From an uncultured Bacteroidota bacterium (GTDB lineage: Bacteria; Bacteroidota; Bacteroidia; Chitinophagales; Chitinophagaceae): a stretch of DNA of 15,983 nt. Of this stretch, positions 6,205 through 14,612 are shown in pieces. Both the position numbers and the translations under genes were made by a program. The stretch is taken from contig CAIRSV010000336.1 of NCBI GenBank assembly GCA_903881265.1, positions 1 to 15,983 on the forward strand. The letters run 5' to 3'. The notes below the pieces were generated by a model that was not told the origin of the DNA, did no database searches, and saw nothing but the letters and a program-made list of their open reading frames with translations. Every line of letters starts with the position of its first letter. The stretch's first letter is position 1.

Positions 6205-7713
6205 ATGAGAAAATTGTTTCTATTCATGCTTCTTATGAATAGTGCACTATTTACAAAGGCGCAAACGCAGGTTCGAATGACACTCGCCAATCCAATTCAG
6301 ATATCTGACCACGAATTCGAATTCGATGTGTTCATCAAGAATTCAGGCACTACTTCACTTGGATTAGTGAATTATTCATTTGGCGTTGACTATGCACCGG
6401 GACTAGCAAACGGCGGCACCTTATCATACACCTATATTGCAGGATCGAGAAATGCAGCCTTTGCAGGTATTTCAAACATCGCCTCGATTCATTCGGCACA
6501 ACACAATCAGTTTAAATTTACGACAGCATCTTCTATGTTCAGCACCGCGGCTGTCAATTTACCGATAGGCACTCCAATGAAACTTGCTAGAATGAGAGTT
6601 TCGAATACAGTAGCCTTTGCAAATTGCACTCAACCTAATTTAACTCTTCATATGCTCTCTGGAACAGGCTATACGCAATGTGTAGCCGTTTGCTATGTTG
6701 CACCTAACACAACAATTGCGTCCTCAATAATTGGCTCATCGAATGCCCCTTCAACAAATTTAGTACTTGGACTCATCGGCGAAAACCTCCCTACACCGCT
6801 AACCTTAGCAACCTTAGCGTTGTGCCCACCGCCAACCGTCACGTCAACGCAAGCCACCGCCTGTGGCGCATACACATGGGCAGCCACTGGATTGACCTAC
6901 ACTGCATCGGGTCAATACACACAAAATACATTAACGAACTGCATCTGTTATAATACACAAATACTAAATCTTACAATTCATAGTGCGACATCAAGTACAC
7001 AAACAGCCAGTGCAACCGGTTCGTATACTTGGCCCGTAAATGGTGTTACCTATACAGCCTCTGGAACCTACACAGCGACCTTGACAAACAGTGTTGGATG
7101 TGACAGCTTAAGGCAGCTGATACTAACTATCATCACAACGCAATCTACCTTGCAGCTTCGTTGTTTTATTACTGGCTATTGGGCTGGAAACAACTCGATG
7201 AATCCGGTCCTTTTAAATCAGGGTATAGTAGCGCCCTCAACATCTTGCGATACAATCACAGTGGATTTACATAGCAGCGTTTCTCCTTATCCAGTTGTGG
7301 CTACCTCGCACGCTATCTTACAAACGAATGGATGGGCGACATGCTATTTCCAAGTTTCTACTGGACAATATTATATTGACGTAAAGCATCGCAACGCGGT
7401 AGAAGTATGGAGTGCAGCGCCTGTAAGTTTTGGCACATCAACGGTAAGCTATGATTTTACAAACAGTTCCGGAAAAGCATACGGCAATAATATGTATCAA
7501 GTATCGCCAGGCGTATGGGCCTTGTATTCAGGCGATATTTACAAGGATGACAATATCGACTTGATTGATTTGGTGACAGTAGAAGCTGATATTTATGGGT
7601 TTCTCTACGGATATCAGGCGTCAGATTTGAATGGTGATGGCAATGTAGACTTACTAGATTCACCGGCACTTGAAGCCAATGTTGAAAGCTTTATTTATTT
7701 CCAGCGACCATAA
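6205..7713 (+). CDS. Secreted modular protein with cohesin-like and dockerin-like domains
   Basis: Read from ATG 6205 the product has 502 residues. Residues 1-19 form a signal peptide (MRKLFLFMLL start, TKA before a likely cut at Q20). Residues about 21-175 are a beta-rich domain with FDVFIKNSGTTSLGLVNYSFGV, resembling the cohesin-like fold by pattern only. Residues about 211-310 hold two tandem repeats of about 48 residues, each with YTW and TYTASG. Residues 315-502 form a domain beginning LQLRCFITGYW and ending in two calcium-loop-like segments, DIYKDDNIDLID (444-455) and DLNGDGNVDLLD (474-485), as in dockerins. The first loop is degenerate: Tyr at ligand position 3 and Asp where Gly is usual. 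No T9SS sorting tail is visible. An in-frame ATG at 6094 would add 37 residues before the signal peptide. The substrate or partner is unknown; extracellular binding or scaffold work is inferred. Confidence 0.85.
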   Translation: MRKLFLFMLLMNSALFTKAQTQVRMTLANPIQISDHEFEFDVFIKNSGTTSLGLVNYSFGVDYAPGLANGGTLSYTYIAGSRNAAFAGISNIASIHSAQHNQFKFTTASSMFSTAAVNLPIGTPMKLARMRVSNTVAFANCTQPNLTLHMLSGTGYTQCVAVCYVAPNTTIASSIIGSSNAPSTNLVLGLIGENLPTPLTLATLALCPPPTVTSTQATACGAYTWAATGLTYTASGQYTQNTLTNCICYNTQILNLTIHSATSSTQTASATGSYTWPVNGVTYTASGTYTATLTNSVGCDSLRQLILTIITTQSTLQLRCFITGYWAGNNSMNPVLLNQGIVAPSTSCDTITVDLHSSVSPYPVVATSHAILQTNGWATCYFQVSTGQYYIDVKHRNAVEVWSAAPVSFGTSTVSYDFTNSSGKAYGNNMYQVSPGVWALYSGDIYKDDNIDLIDLVTVEADIYGFLYGYQASDLNGDGNVDLLDSPALEANVESFIYFQRP

Positions 7714-7805
7714 TTAAATTTTAAGCAGTCTAGACATCACAACTATTTATCCTTTGCGTCATTTCAATGCGTGGGTTCTATCGCTCATTGTATGCCAAGG
7801 AATTT
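7714..7805. other. Short convergent spacer between the two surface-protein genes
   Basis: The plus-strand secreted-protein gene and the minus-strand giant gene end facing each other across 92 bases. I see no GC-rich hairpin followed by a T-run on either strand, so termination there would rely on Rho or on a structure not obvious by eye. Confidence 0.4.
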
Positions 7806-10800
7806 CTACCGAATCAGCGTCACATCTCCTTTAATCAGAATAGTTTCATTTTTCAAATGACAATGATATCGAACAAGGTAGTAATAGGTTCCAAGTTCAC
7901 AATCTTGACCTAGATATTTTCCATCCCAGCCAGTGCCATCTGCAGTTGAATTAAACACCTGACTACCCCATCGATTATAAATTTCGAATGTTGCCAGCGT
8001 TACATAGCCATATTGTATCAATCGAAACAAATCATTATTCCCATCGCCATTTGGAGAAAATGCGTTAGGTAATGTCACTTGGCAACAAGGATCATAATCT
8101 ACTTCAAAATGCGCTGAATCAGTGCAACCATATTGGTCAGTTACATACGCAATTTGATCGCCATACCACAATGATTCAGCATGATCTAAACTATTACCAA
8201 TGCTACCGCTCCAACTATACGCAAACGGGCTTTGCCCACCTACTACAATCGCCGTTGCCTTGCCATCATCACCTTGGCCATTGCATAAAGCTGGCGTGGC
8301 TTTAATTAGAAGATCGATTTGATCTGATTCAACAATTGAAACGATTGTATCAGTGTGACATCCGATCGAATCAACCACATGTATCGTGTAATTTCCATTT
8401 GTGATCGAGCCAACATAACTTGCCGTATCTATATAGAGCGAGTCGAATGTATAATAATATGGAGCAAACGTATTCACTGTGTGCCAATCAATGGATGCTT
8501 TCAAATCGCCGGCGCACATGATTCCTTGTACACTATCGACTAGAATGTACGGTCGACGATCAGAAGGCTCTACCGTAAACTTGCCAGAAGATTTGCATCC
8601 AAGTCCGTCTTTAACTTCAATAATATAATTCCCTGGAGATAAATTATGATAAAAGGTATCCGTGCTTGATGCCAGACCATTTAGGAAATAATGTACAGGC
8701 TGATAACAATATTTTGATGTTACTTTAATAGCACCATCATTGACATCAAAACAACTGACATTCTTTAAATCCAACAAAAATAGTTGGGCCGATGTGTCAG
8801 GCTCTGTCACAACGGCAATTGTATCAGCAATACATCCATTAACATCCTTGATAGTAACCTGATAGTTTCCAGCCAATAGCCCGTTGAAAATAGGCGATGT
8901 TTGAAGAGCATAGCTATCAAGGGAATAGGTATAAGGCGAAGTGCCCCCCAAACCACTAGCTGAAATGACACCGATGCTATCGCCTCTGCATACGTTTGGA
9001 TTAACATTTATTATTTGAGCTTTTAATGGTAACAATGGTTCATTAACATGGATGACAGTATCTTCTTGACAACCCAACACATCGGTCACATTGATAGTAT
9101 ACTGCCCGTTACCTAAATTTGGAAATTCACTAAATGTTCCTGTAGCAACACCATTAAGCGTATAATGATAAGGTCCGAACCCTCCAATGGCATCCAACGA
9201 AATAGCACCGTCATTACCGTATTTACAGCGCACGTTATGAACAAGCACATTGGTAAAATCCATATAATTATTGGCGTCCAAATAAATGACAGTATCCTGA
9301 ATACAATTATGATAATCCTTTATGTGAACGGTATACGTTCCTTGAAATAAATTTTGAAATTGATTATTCGTTGTATAGAGAGACGAATTAATAGCATACA
9401 AATAAGGCCCTTGCCCACCAGACGCATTAATACTAATTTGCCCATCCGTTGAAATACTGCAATGCGGATGCGTCATCGTGATAGAAGAAAAAGAGACAAT
9501 AGGTGGAGCAGCGAGATTGATATTCGAATCGACCTGACAGGAAATACTGTCTCTCACATGCATCGTATATATGCCACTATTCAGGTTTTGAAAATTATTA
9601 GTAGATACATAATTACCTGTGTTCAAGGCGTATTGCAATGGCCCTAAACCGCCTATTGCACTCATCACGATAACACCATCAGAAGATGAATGACATAATA
9701 CCGTGTCAATCATTACATTGCTTATTATAATTGGTGGAGCGGTCTGTATCGTAACTAGACTATCAAGATAACATCCTGCCTGATCTTGCGCATGTACAAT
9801 ATAATTACCAGGTGCGAGCCCTGTAAAAACGCCTGCCGTCTGAACTACCCCCCCATTATAACTATAATTCACCGGAGGATGGAACGAATTGACAAGTACA
9901 TTAATTGATCCATTGGTTCCATTGCCGCAAACAATTGGCGTGTAATTGATTGAATTGATTGAAATCAAGGGTTCATATATCAGTGCAATGACTGTGTCAT
10001 GAATACAACCATTGTGGTCTTTGATATGAACGAGATAATTGCCCACAGGCAAATTTGCAAAGCTGCCACTGCTTGAATATGGCCCTGATCCAATGGCATA
10101 TACATACGGCATTACACCGCCTGAACCATTCACATGGATCACTCCAATTGCACCTTGACAACCTGGATTAATAACAGTTACGTTATTAAAAAATAATGGG
10201 GCTGGTTGACCTATTGTAATGATTGAATCACGTGTACAACCTTTTGAATCCAACATACCTACCGTATGTGACCCTGCAGTTAAATTAGTAAAAACACCAC
10301 TCATATTATATGCACCTCCATCTACCCTGCCTTGATAATAAGGTGAACCACCACTTCCTAACGCAATGACAGTCGCATTGGTTCCGCCATGGCAATTAAC
10401 TGGCGTAATTTGAATTGAACTAAAACCTAATACAGAAGGTTGTGTCAGAAATAATACACTATCCTTTGTACACCCTGCATTGTCCTTGGCATGCAATGTG
10501 TAAGCCCCAGATGAAAGTCCATTGAAGGTAGACAGGCTGCCAAAAACGCTTCCATTCAAGGCATATTGATATGGCGAATTCCCTCCGGTAACACCAAAAG
10601 CGATACCTCCATTATTCAAACCATGACAACTCGGGGTTGTTTTTGTGATTGAGTTAATCGTAAAATTCCCACTATTGTTTATATTGACTACCGTATCCTT
10701 AGGGCAGCCGTTTACATCTTTCACATGAATCACATAGACACCTGCATTTAATCCAGCAAAAGTAGACGCAGCGCCATACGAACCGCTATTTAACGCATAC

Positions 10801-13800
10801 GTATAAGGCGGCGTTCCATTTGTCACATTGATACTAATACTTCCTATCGCAAGTCCAGCGCACGATGCATTCATTGAAAGGATATTCGAAAAGGCCACCT
10901 TAGTCGGCTGAAAAAGATCAATGATGGTATCATGCAAGCAGTTATTCGCATCCTTTAAGGTAATGGTATATGTGCCAGCTACTAATGAAGGCCAGTTTGA
11001 AATACTAGTAAAAGGGCCTGCATTCAACGAATAACTATACGAAGGCACACCACCACCTCCTGAGAGTGATATGCTTCCAACCCCACCATAACATGGAACA
11101 AAACCCACGACCGAATTTGTAAAAAACATCGATGGCGGGCCAGCAACATTCATCACAGAATCATGATCACAATTATTGGCGTCGCGTATATGAACGGTAT
11201 ATGCACCTGGCGCCAAATTTGAAAACAAGCCCGTCGCATTTTGTGGCCCACCATTTAATGAATATGAAACTGGTGGTGCACTTGCAATGCCCGATATTGA
11301 TATACTTCCAGTAGCAGGTGTAAAACAGCCAGAGGGCTGTGATGATGCATTGGTGATTGAAAGTGTAGCCGAACTACTTATTATAACAACAGTCGATTTA
11401 GTGCAGGCGCTAGCATCCTTCGCTACAATGGTATAATTACCTGCATTCAGCGAGGAATAATTACCTGATGGCGCAAATGCAGACCCATTCAAACTATATT
11501 GATAAGGCGCATTTCCATTGCCCGCACTTGCAGTAATACTAGCTAACGGCGTTCCATTGCAACCAACATTTGTAGCTGTAAATGATATAAACATGAGGGT
11601 ATTAACAGAAGTCAATGTTGTAAGACTTGATTGCGTGCAACCATTGGCATCTGCTGTGGTTATCGTATAGATTCCACCTGCCAACCCTGTAAATAAAGAT
11701 GTCATGCCAAACGGACTGCCGTTTACAGAATATGCCAATGGTGGCAACCCGCCGGATGCATTGACATGAATGGATCCTATAGTTGGGAAACTGCAGGTCG
11801 GACTTACCGTATTTAACGAATTAATGCTTGGTCCTTGACTGCTTTGCAACACAATCACAGAATCATGAATGCACCCATTGGCATCTTTCACATGCAGAAG
11901 ATAAGTTCCAGCAACTAAGGGTGTAAATGTATTGGATGACACAAAGGCACCTGAACCAATGGCAAATAAATATGGCGGCAATCCACCTGTTGCACCAACC
12001 GTTATACTTCCTTGTGCAGTGCATGTTGGTTCAACCACACTCAAATTAGAGAAATAGATGGTAGAAGGTGACGTAAGGACAGCAGTAGTCGAAACCGTGC
12101 AATTAGTTGCATCCTTAATCACTACCGTGTAGCTACCAGCACTTAGCGATACAAATGAGCTCGATGTTGTGAACGCCCCGCCGTTAAGCGAATAGGTATA
12201 TGGCAAGGTTCCACCGGCTCCAGAAACTGCAATCACGCCAGCATTTCCTGTGCAACCTGCCTGATTCAGGTTCATTGACGAAAAGGCAACTTGACTTACC
12301 TGTCCGACAACAATGGATGTATCCTTGATACAGTTATTCAAGTCCTTGATATGTATAATATATGAACCTGAAGCTAGGTTCGTAAAATTTCCTGTAGCCA
12401 AATAAGGACCTGAATTTAATGCAAATCCAAGCGAAGAAATCCCACCATAAGCCGTCAGGGAAATCATACCATTATTACTTGAACATGTTGCATTCACCGT
12501 ACTTACTGAGTTCACTGTAATTTGCCCCGGCGATGAAATAAAAATCACCGTATCCTTGACACAGCCATAGCTATCCTTTACATGTACCATGTGATTGCCC
12601 GGTGCCAAATTTGAAATGACATTACTTGCAGCATACGGCAAGGTACCTACAGAATAAGACAAAGGCGGAACCCCTCCTATAGCATTTACAGTCACTGAAC
12701 CAGTATTAATTCCATAGCAAGTCAGATTGCTTACAGAAGCGGAATTGATGGAAATCATCGCACCTTGTACTAGCGTGATTGATGTATCGCGCGTACAACC
12801 GACGCTATCCTTGATAGTAATGGTATAGGTTCCGGCAAGCAACCCGCTAAACATATTACTTGATGTATAGGCCGCTGAATTTAATTTAAATAAATAAGGT
12901 GGTACACCGCCACTGCCTGCAAGAGTGATCACACCACTTGGTGAACCTGCGCATCCAAACTGCGTTGTTGCTGATAGTTGCAGCGAAGGATACACCGTAA
13001 AATTAATCGAAGAACCTGCTATCATCGCATTTCCGCAATTATCAATCAATGTGTTTCCATCCACTCCATTGACAACCGATATAGCATAGCTTCCGGGATT
13101 CAAAGGGGCAGAAAAACTGATGTCAAATAAATTTGAGTACGAAGCTCCTGTATTACACGAAACACAGTTCACCGCAGTTATGGTGGACGAAGACGAATTC
13201 AAATGAAAATCACTCCCGTTAGGATCATACGAATTGCACAACACGTTTTCGGATAGCAAAATCCTGACTGACGTGGGACCACTGCAAGAGGCCGCAACAG
13301 AATCTCCTTTTATATAGGGTGGAATATTGTCTATTATCTGACACGTTGAGCCACCAAGGTCTATTGTATAGCCAGCGTTCATCGAGGAAGAGCTATTAAT
13401 GACAATTACATAGGTTTGCCCAGCTATCGCATTAATGGCACTACTAAACGACCCGCCACCTGCACCTACAGAAGGATTAGATGCAGAGACTGACAATCCA
13501 GTTAATCCACCACCAACGGAATTTGCCAAGGAAGCGTAATTGCATCGAATTGGGGACAAGCCAGCGGCGATGGCATCACATGATTTATCAGTCAGATCCC
13601 AAACGGCAAAATCATAATCATTCGAACCAAAGGGTGTTATCGTGAACACGAATGAACCCGACGTTGACGTATTCAGTATATACCATGCCGAATTACTTTC
13701 ACCTGTTGTCAGACAACCCTGATTAGAGCCATTTAACTCAGTGATGGAGCCTGCTCCAGCGTAGGTATTCATTTGTGTATACACAGTTTGACAAATAGGA

Positions 13801-13889
13801 ATTGCACCCATGCAATTTTGTGCGGGACTCTGTGCCCTTGCCGAGAAGACAGAGCCGAGAAACAATATTATGACCAAAACTTTTTTCAT
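7806..13889 (-). CDS. Giant SprB-repeat surface protein with T9SS type B sorting domain
   Basis: A 2027-residue exported protein. Residues 1-19 are a signal peptide (cut likely after SARA, before Q20). Residues about 24-185 are a beta domain common at the N-terminus of T9SS cargo, with CMGAIPICQ, GESNSAWY and NDYDFAVWDLT. Residues about 186-300 look like an Ig-like domain with IPPYIKGDS and SENVL. Residues about 301-1934 are 21 tandem SprB-type repeats of about 77 residues. Residues 1935-2027 are the gliding-motility-associated (type B) sorting domain: LPNAFSPNGDGNNDLFR, YNRWG, WDGK, GTYYYLVRY, and a final KGDVTLIR. T9SS recognises this tail and secretes the protein across the outer membrane to the surface; the expected role is adhesion or gliding. 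A paralogue lies upstream. The start at 13889 gives a clean signal peptide. No frameshift interrupts it. Confidence 0.95.
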   Translation of the reverse strand: MKKVLVIILFLGSVFSARAQSPAQNCMGAIPICQTVYTQMNTYAGAGSITELNGSNQGCLTTGESNSAWYILNTSTSGSFVFTITPFGSNDYDFAVWDLTDKSCDAIAAGLSPIRCNYASLANSVGGGLTGLSVSASNPSVGAGGGSFSSAINAIAGQTYVIVINSSSSMNAGYTIDLGGSTCQIIDNIPPYIKGDSVAASCSGPTSVRILLSENVLCNSYDPNGSDFHLNSSSSTITAVNCVSCNTGASYSNLFDISFSAPLNPGSYAISVVNGVDGNTLIDNCGNAMIAGSSINFTVYPSLQLSATTQFGCAGSPSGVITLAGSGGVPPYLFKLNSAAYTSSNMFSGLLAGTYTITIKDSVGCTRDTSITLVQGAMISINSASVSNLTCYGINTGSVTVNAIGGVPPLSYSVGTLPYAASNVISNLAPGNHMVHVKDSYGCVKDTVIFISSPGQITVNSVSTVNATCSSNNGMISLTAYGGISSLGFALNSGPYLATGNFTNLASGSYIIHIKDLNNCIKDTSIVVGQVSQVAFSSMNLNQAGCTGNAGVIAVSGAGGTLPYTYSLNGGAFTTSSSFVSLSAGSYTVVIKDATNCTVSTTAVLTSPSTIYFSNLSVVEPTCTAQGSITVGATGGLPPYLFAIGSGAFVSSNTFTPLVAGTYLLHVKDANGCIHDSVIVLQSSQGPSINSLNTVSPTCSFPTIGSIHVNASGGLPPLAYSVNGSPFGMTSLFTGLAGGIYTITTADANGCTQSSLTTLTSVNTLMFISFTATNVGCNGTPLASITASAGNGNAPYQYSLNGSAFAPSGNYSSLNAGNYTIVAKDASACTKSTVVIISSSATLSITNASSQPSGCFTPATGSISISGIASAPPVSYSLNGGPQNATGLFSNLAPGAYTVHIRDANNCDHDSVMNVAGPPSMFFTNSVVGFVPCYGGVGSISLSGGGGVPSYSYSLNAGPFTSISNWPSLVAGTYTITLKDANNCLHDTIIDLFQPTKVAFSNILSMNASCAGLAIGSISINVTNGTPPYTYALNSGSYGAASTFAGLNAGVYVIHVKDVNGCPKDTVVNINNSGNFTINSITKTTPSCHGLNNGGIAFGVTGGNSPYQYALNGSVFGSLSTFNGLSSGAYTLHAKDNAGCTKDSVLFLTQPSVLGFSSIQITPVNCHGGTNATVIALGSGGSPYYQGRVDGGAYNMSGVFTNLTAGSHTVGMLDSKGCTRDSIITIGQPAPLFFNNVTVINPGCQGAIGVIHVNGSGGVMPYVYAIGSGPYSSSGSFANLPVGNYLVHIKDHNGCIHDTVIALIYEPLISINSINYTPIVCGNGTNGSINVLVNSFHPPVNYSYNGGVVQTAGVFTGLAPGNYIVHAQDQAGCYLDSLVTIQTAPPIIISNVMIDTVLCHSSSDGVIVMSAIGGLGPLQYALNTGNYVSTNNFQNLNSGIYTMHVRDSISCQVDSNINLAAPPIVSFSSITMTHPHCSISTDGQISINASGGQGPYLYAINSSLYTTNNQFQNLFQGTYTVHIKDYHNCIQDTVIYLDANNYMDFTNVLVHNVRCKYGNDGAISLDAIGGFGPYHYTLNGVATGTFSEFPNLGNGQYTINVTDVLGCQEDTVIHVNEPLLPLKAQIINVNPNVCRGDSIGVISASGLGGTSPYTYSLDSYALQTSPIFNGLLAGNYQVTIKDVNGCIADTIAVVTEPDTSAQLFLLDLKNVSCFDVNDGAIKVTSKYCYQPVHYFLNGLASSTDTFYHNLSPGNYIIEVKDGLGCKSSGKFTVEPSDRRPYILVDSVQGIMCAGDLKASIDWHTVNTFAPYYYTFDSLYIDTASYVGSITNGNYTIHVVDSIGCHTDTIVSIVESDQIDLLIKATPALCNGQGDDGKATAIVVGGQSPFAYSWSGSIGNSLDHAESLWYGDQIAYVTDQYGCTDSAHFEVDYDPCCQVTLPNAFSPNGDGNNDLFRLIQYGYVTLATFEIYNRWGSQVFNSTADGTGWDGKYLGQDCELGTYYYLVRYHCHLKNETILIKGDVTLIR
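7809..8087 (-). other. T9SS type B C-terminal sorting domain (93 residues)
   Basis: This segment encodes residues 1935-2027, beginning with a CC pair and containing PNAFSPNGDGNNDLFR, FEIYNRWG, GWDGK and GTYYYLVRY. It is the hallmark of CHU_C/type B T9SS cargo. By ungapped hand alignment it shares about 52 of 93 positions with the same domain of the paralogue at 14616-14894. Confidence 0.92.
8088..12989 (-). repeat. 21 tandem SprB-type repeats (about 232 bp each)
   Basis: I aligned 21 consecutive units by eye. The pattern is a short beta strand, Cys-x-Gly, a G-x-I-x-V strand, GG-x-x-PY-x-Y-S-L-N, F-x-x-L-x-AG-x-Y-T-V-H-I-K-D, then x-x-G/N-C-x-x-D-T/S. Every unit keeps two cysteines, one near the start and one after the KD-x-x-G/N position, about 45-50 residues apart. 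Units differ strongly, so at DNA level the array is diverged rather than a recent perfect duplication. Unit 6 has TADANGC and unit 12 MLDSKGC in place of the usual IKD. Units 19-21 are the most divergent and match the end of the upstream paralogue. Confidence 0.9.
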
Positions 13890-13895
13890 CTAAAA

Positions 13896-13960
13896 GGGGA
13901 TAATTCGTGGATAAAAAGTGGACAATATTTATCCAATAGTGGATAAAGGGGGGATAAAGT
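13896..13960 (-). repeat. Six-unit array of about 11-bp TTATCCAC-type repeats upstream of the giant gene
   Basis: On the plus strand the units start at 13896 (GGGGATAATTC), 13907 (GTGGATAAAAA), 13918 (GTGGACAATAT), 13929 (TTATCCAATA, inverted and 10 bp), 13939 (GTGGATAAAGG) and 13950 (GGGGATAAAGT). Starts are 11, 11, 11, 10 and 11 bases apart, about one helical turn. On the coding (minus) strand the core is TTATCCAC or TTATCCCC. The array ends seven bases before the start codon at 13889, so it lies in the promoter or the 5' leader. Two units match 8 of 9 bases of the DnaA box TTATCCACA. The binding factor is unknown. Confidence 0.7.
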
Positions 13961-13987
13961 TACCTCTTAATATTTTGAAATGCTAAC

Positions 13988-13999
13988 TTTTATATAAAA
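13988..13999. repeat. 12-bp AT palindrome upstream of the giant gene
   Basis: TTTTATATAAAA is a perfect palindrome about 100 bases before the start codon at 13889 and 28 bases beyond the 11-bp array. It could be part of a promoter: on the minus strand a TTGAAC lies 17 bases before TATATA. That layout is not the Bacteroidota consensus, so its role is uncertain. Confidence 0.35.
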
Positions 14000-14612
14000 A
14001 ATTTGTTATTGCGGTTCAAGTATACACGAATTATGTGTGGTTTTTGGCGCATAAACTGCCTAAAATCAAGCATTTACTTGCTCGATTACGATTCAGGGGA
14101 ATTCTATGGAAAAAGCCTCCTATCTCAAATCTACTAGCTCACACCCCTTTGCAGCAGGAAGGTGCTTCATATTCAAAAAACCTTTTTTCAAGGGGATTCC
14201 TAGGAATTGACATATTAATACTGATACCTTCAAAAACAGTAGATGCTTTATGACACATAATTTACTTGGCGGGCTAATCATTACGCAATGATGATTTTAA
14301 TATCCCTACACGAAATCTGCAGTTGGAACAACTACAATTCACCCAAAAACTCATTCATATTAGTGTAACGAACGTAACAGAACCTGTAGACGTATGACAC
14401 GTGTGCATTCCGATCAACAAAGCAGCATTGATACATTGCATATTGTAGCCGGCTAGCTAGGTAATTTGCTTCCGATGAACGAAATGATGGCATGTATTTC
14501 AACGTGAAATAACAATGAGTATATACTATAACAACCGCAATAGTCGTCAACCCCACTATCAACGCGTAGGTTTTAAGAAGTAAACCCGATTAATCTGAAC
14601 ATAGAAACTATC
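14000..14612. other. Long non-coding spacer between the two SprB-type genes
   Basis: No gene is supported here. Two open frames exist: plus 14035-14253 starts at GTG and has no family resemblance; minus 14332-14562 starts at TTG, has no ATG before residue 24, and begins with a hydrophobic stretch. Small dyads are seen: ATTCCTAGGAAT, a 12-bp perfect palindrome near 14203-14214; ATCATT/AATGAT with a 4-base loop at 14277-14292; and a 7-bp stem with a 3-base loop at 14319-14335. None is followed by a T-run, so no terminator is called. The promoter of the downstream giant gene probably lies at the 13890-14050 end. Confidence 0.5.

Noticed and set aside
8072..11314. Several plus-strand frames of 60-77 residues inside the giant gene
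   Set aside because: They are antisense shadows of the repeat region; the opposite strand shows clear, continuous repeat-domain coding.
8088..12989. The regular spacing of about 232 bp suggested a CRISPR-like or satellite array at first glance
   Set aside because: Units are fully translated, diverged at DNA level and show protein-domain conservation (SprB-type).
13896..13960. Chromosomal or plasmid replication origin
   Set aside because: Only short DnaA-like 8-mers are present; there is no dnaA, repA or parA gene in the window and the neighbours are surface-protein genes.
14035..14253. 72-residue plus-strand frame in the spacer
   Set aside because: It starts at GTG, shows no family features, and nothing resembling a promoter precedes it.
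14319..14335. Stem-loop considered as a terminator for the upstream paralogue
   Set aside because: The stem is short with a wobble pair, has no T-run on either strand, and lies almost 280 bases past the stop codon.
14332..14562. 76-residue minus-strand frame with a hydrophobic N-terminus
   Set aside because: It begins at TTG, has no upstream ATG in frame before a stop, and its second half is Tyr/Cys-rich without a recognisable pattern. A real small membrane peptide cannot be excluded, but support is too thin.
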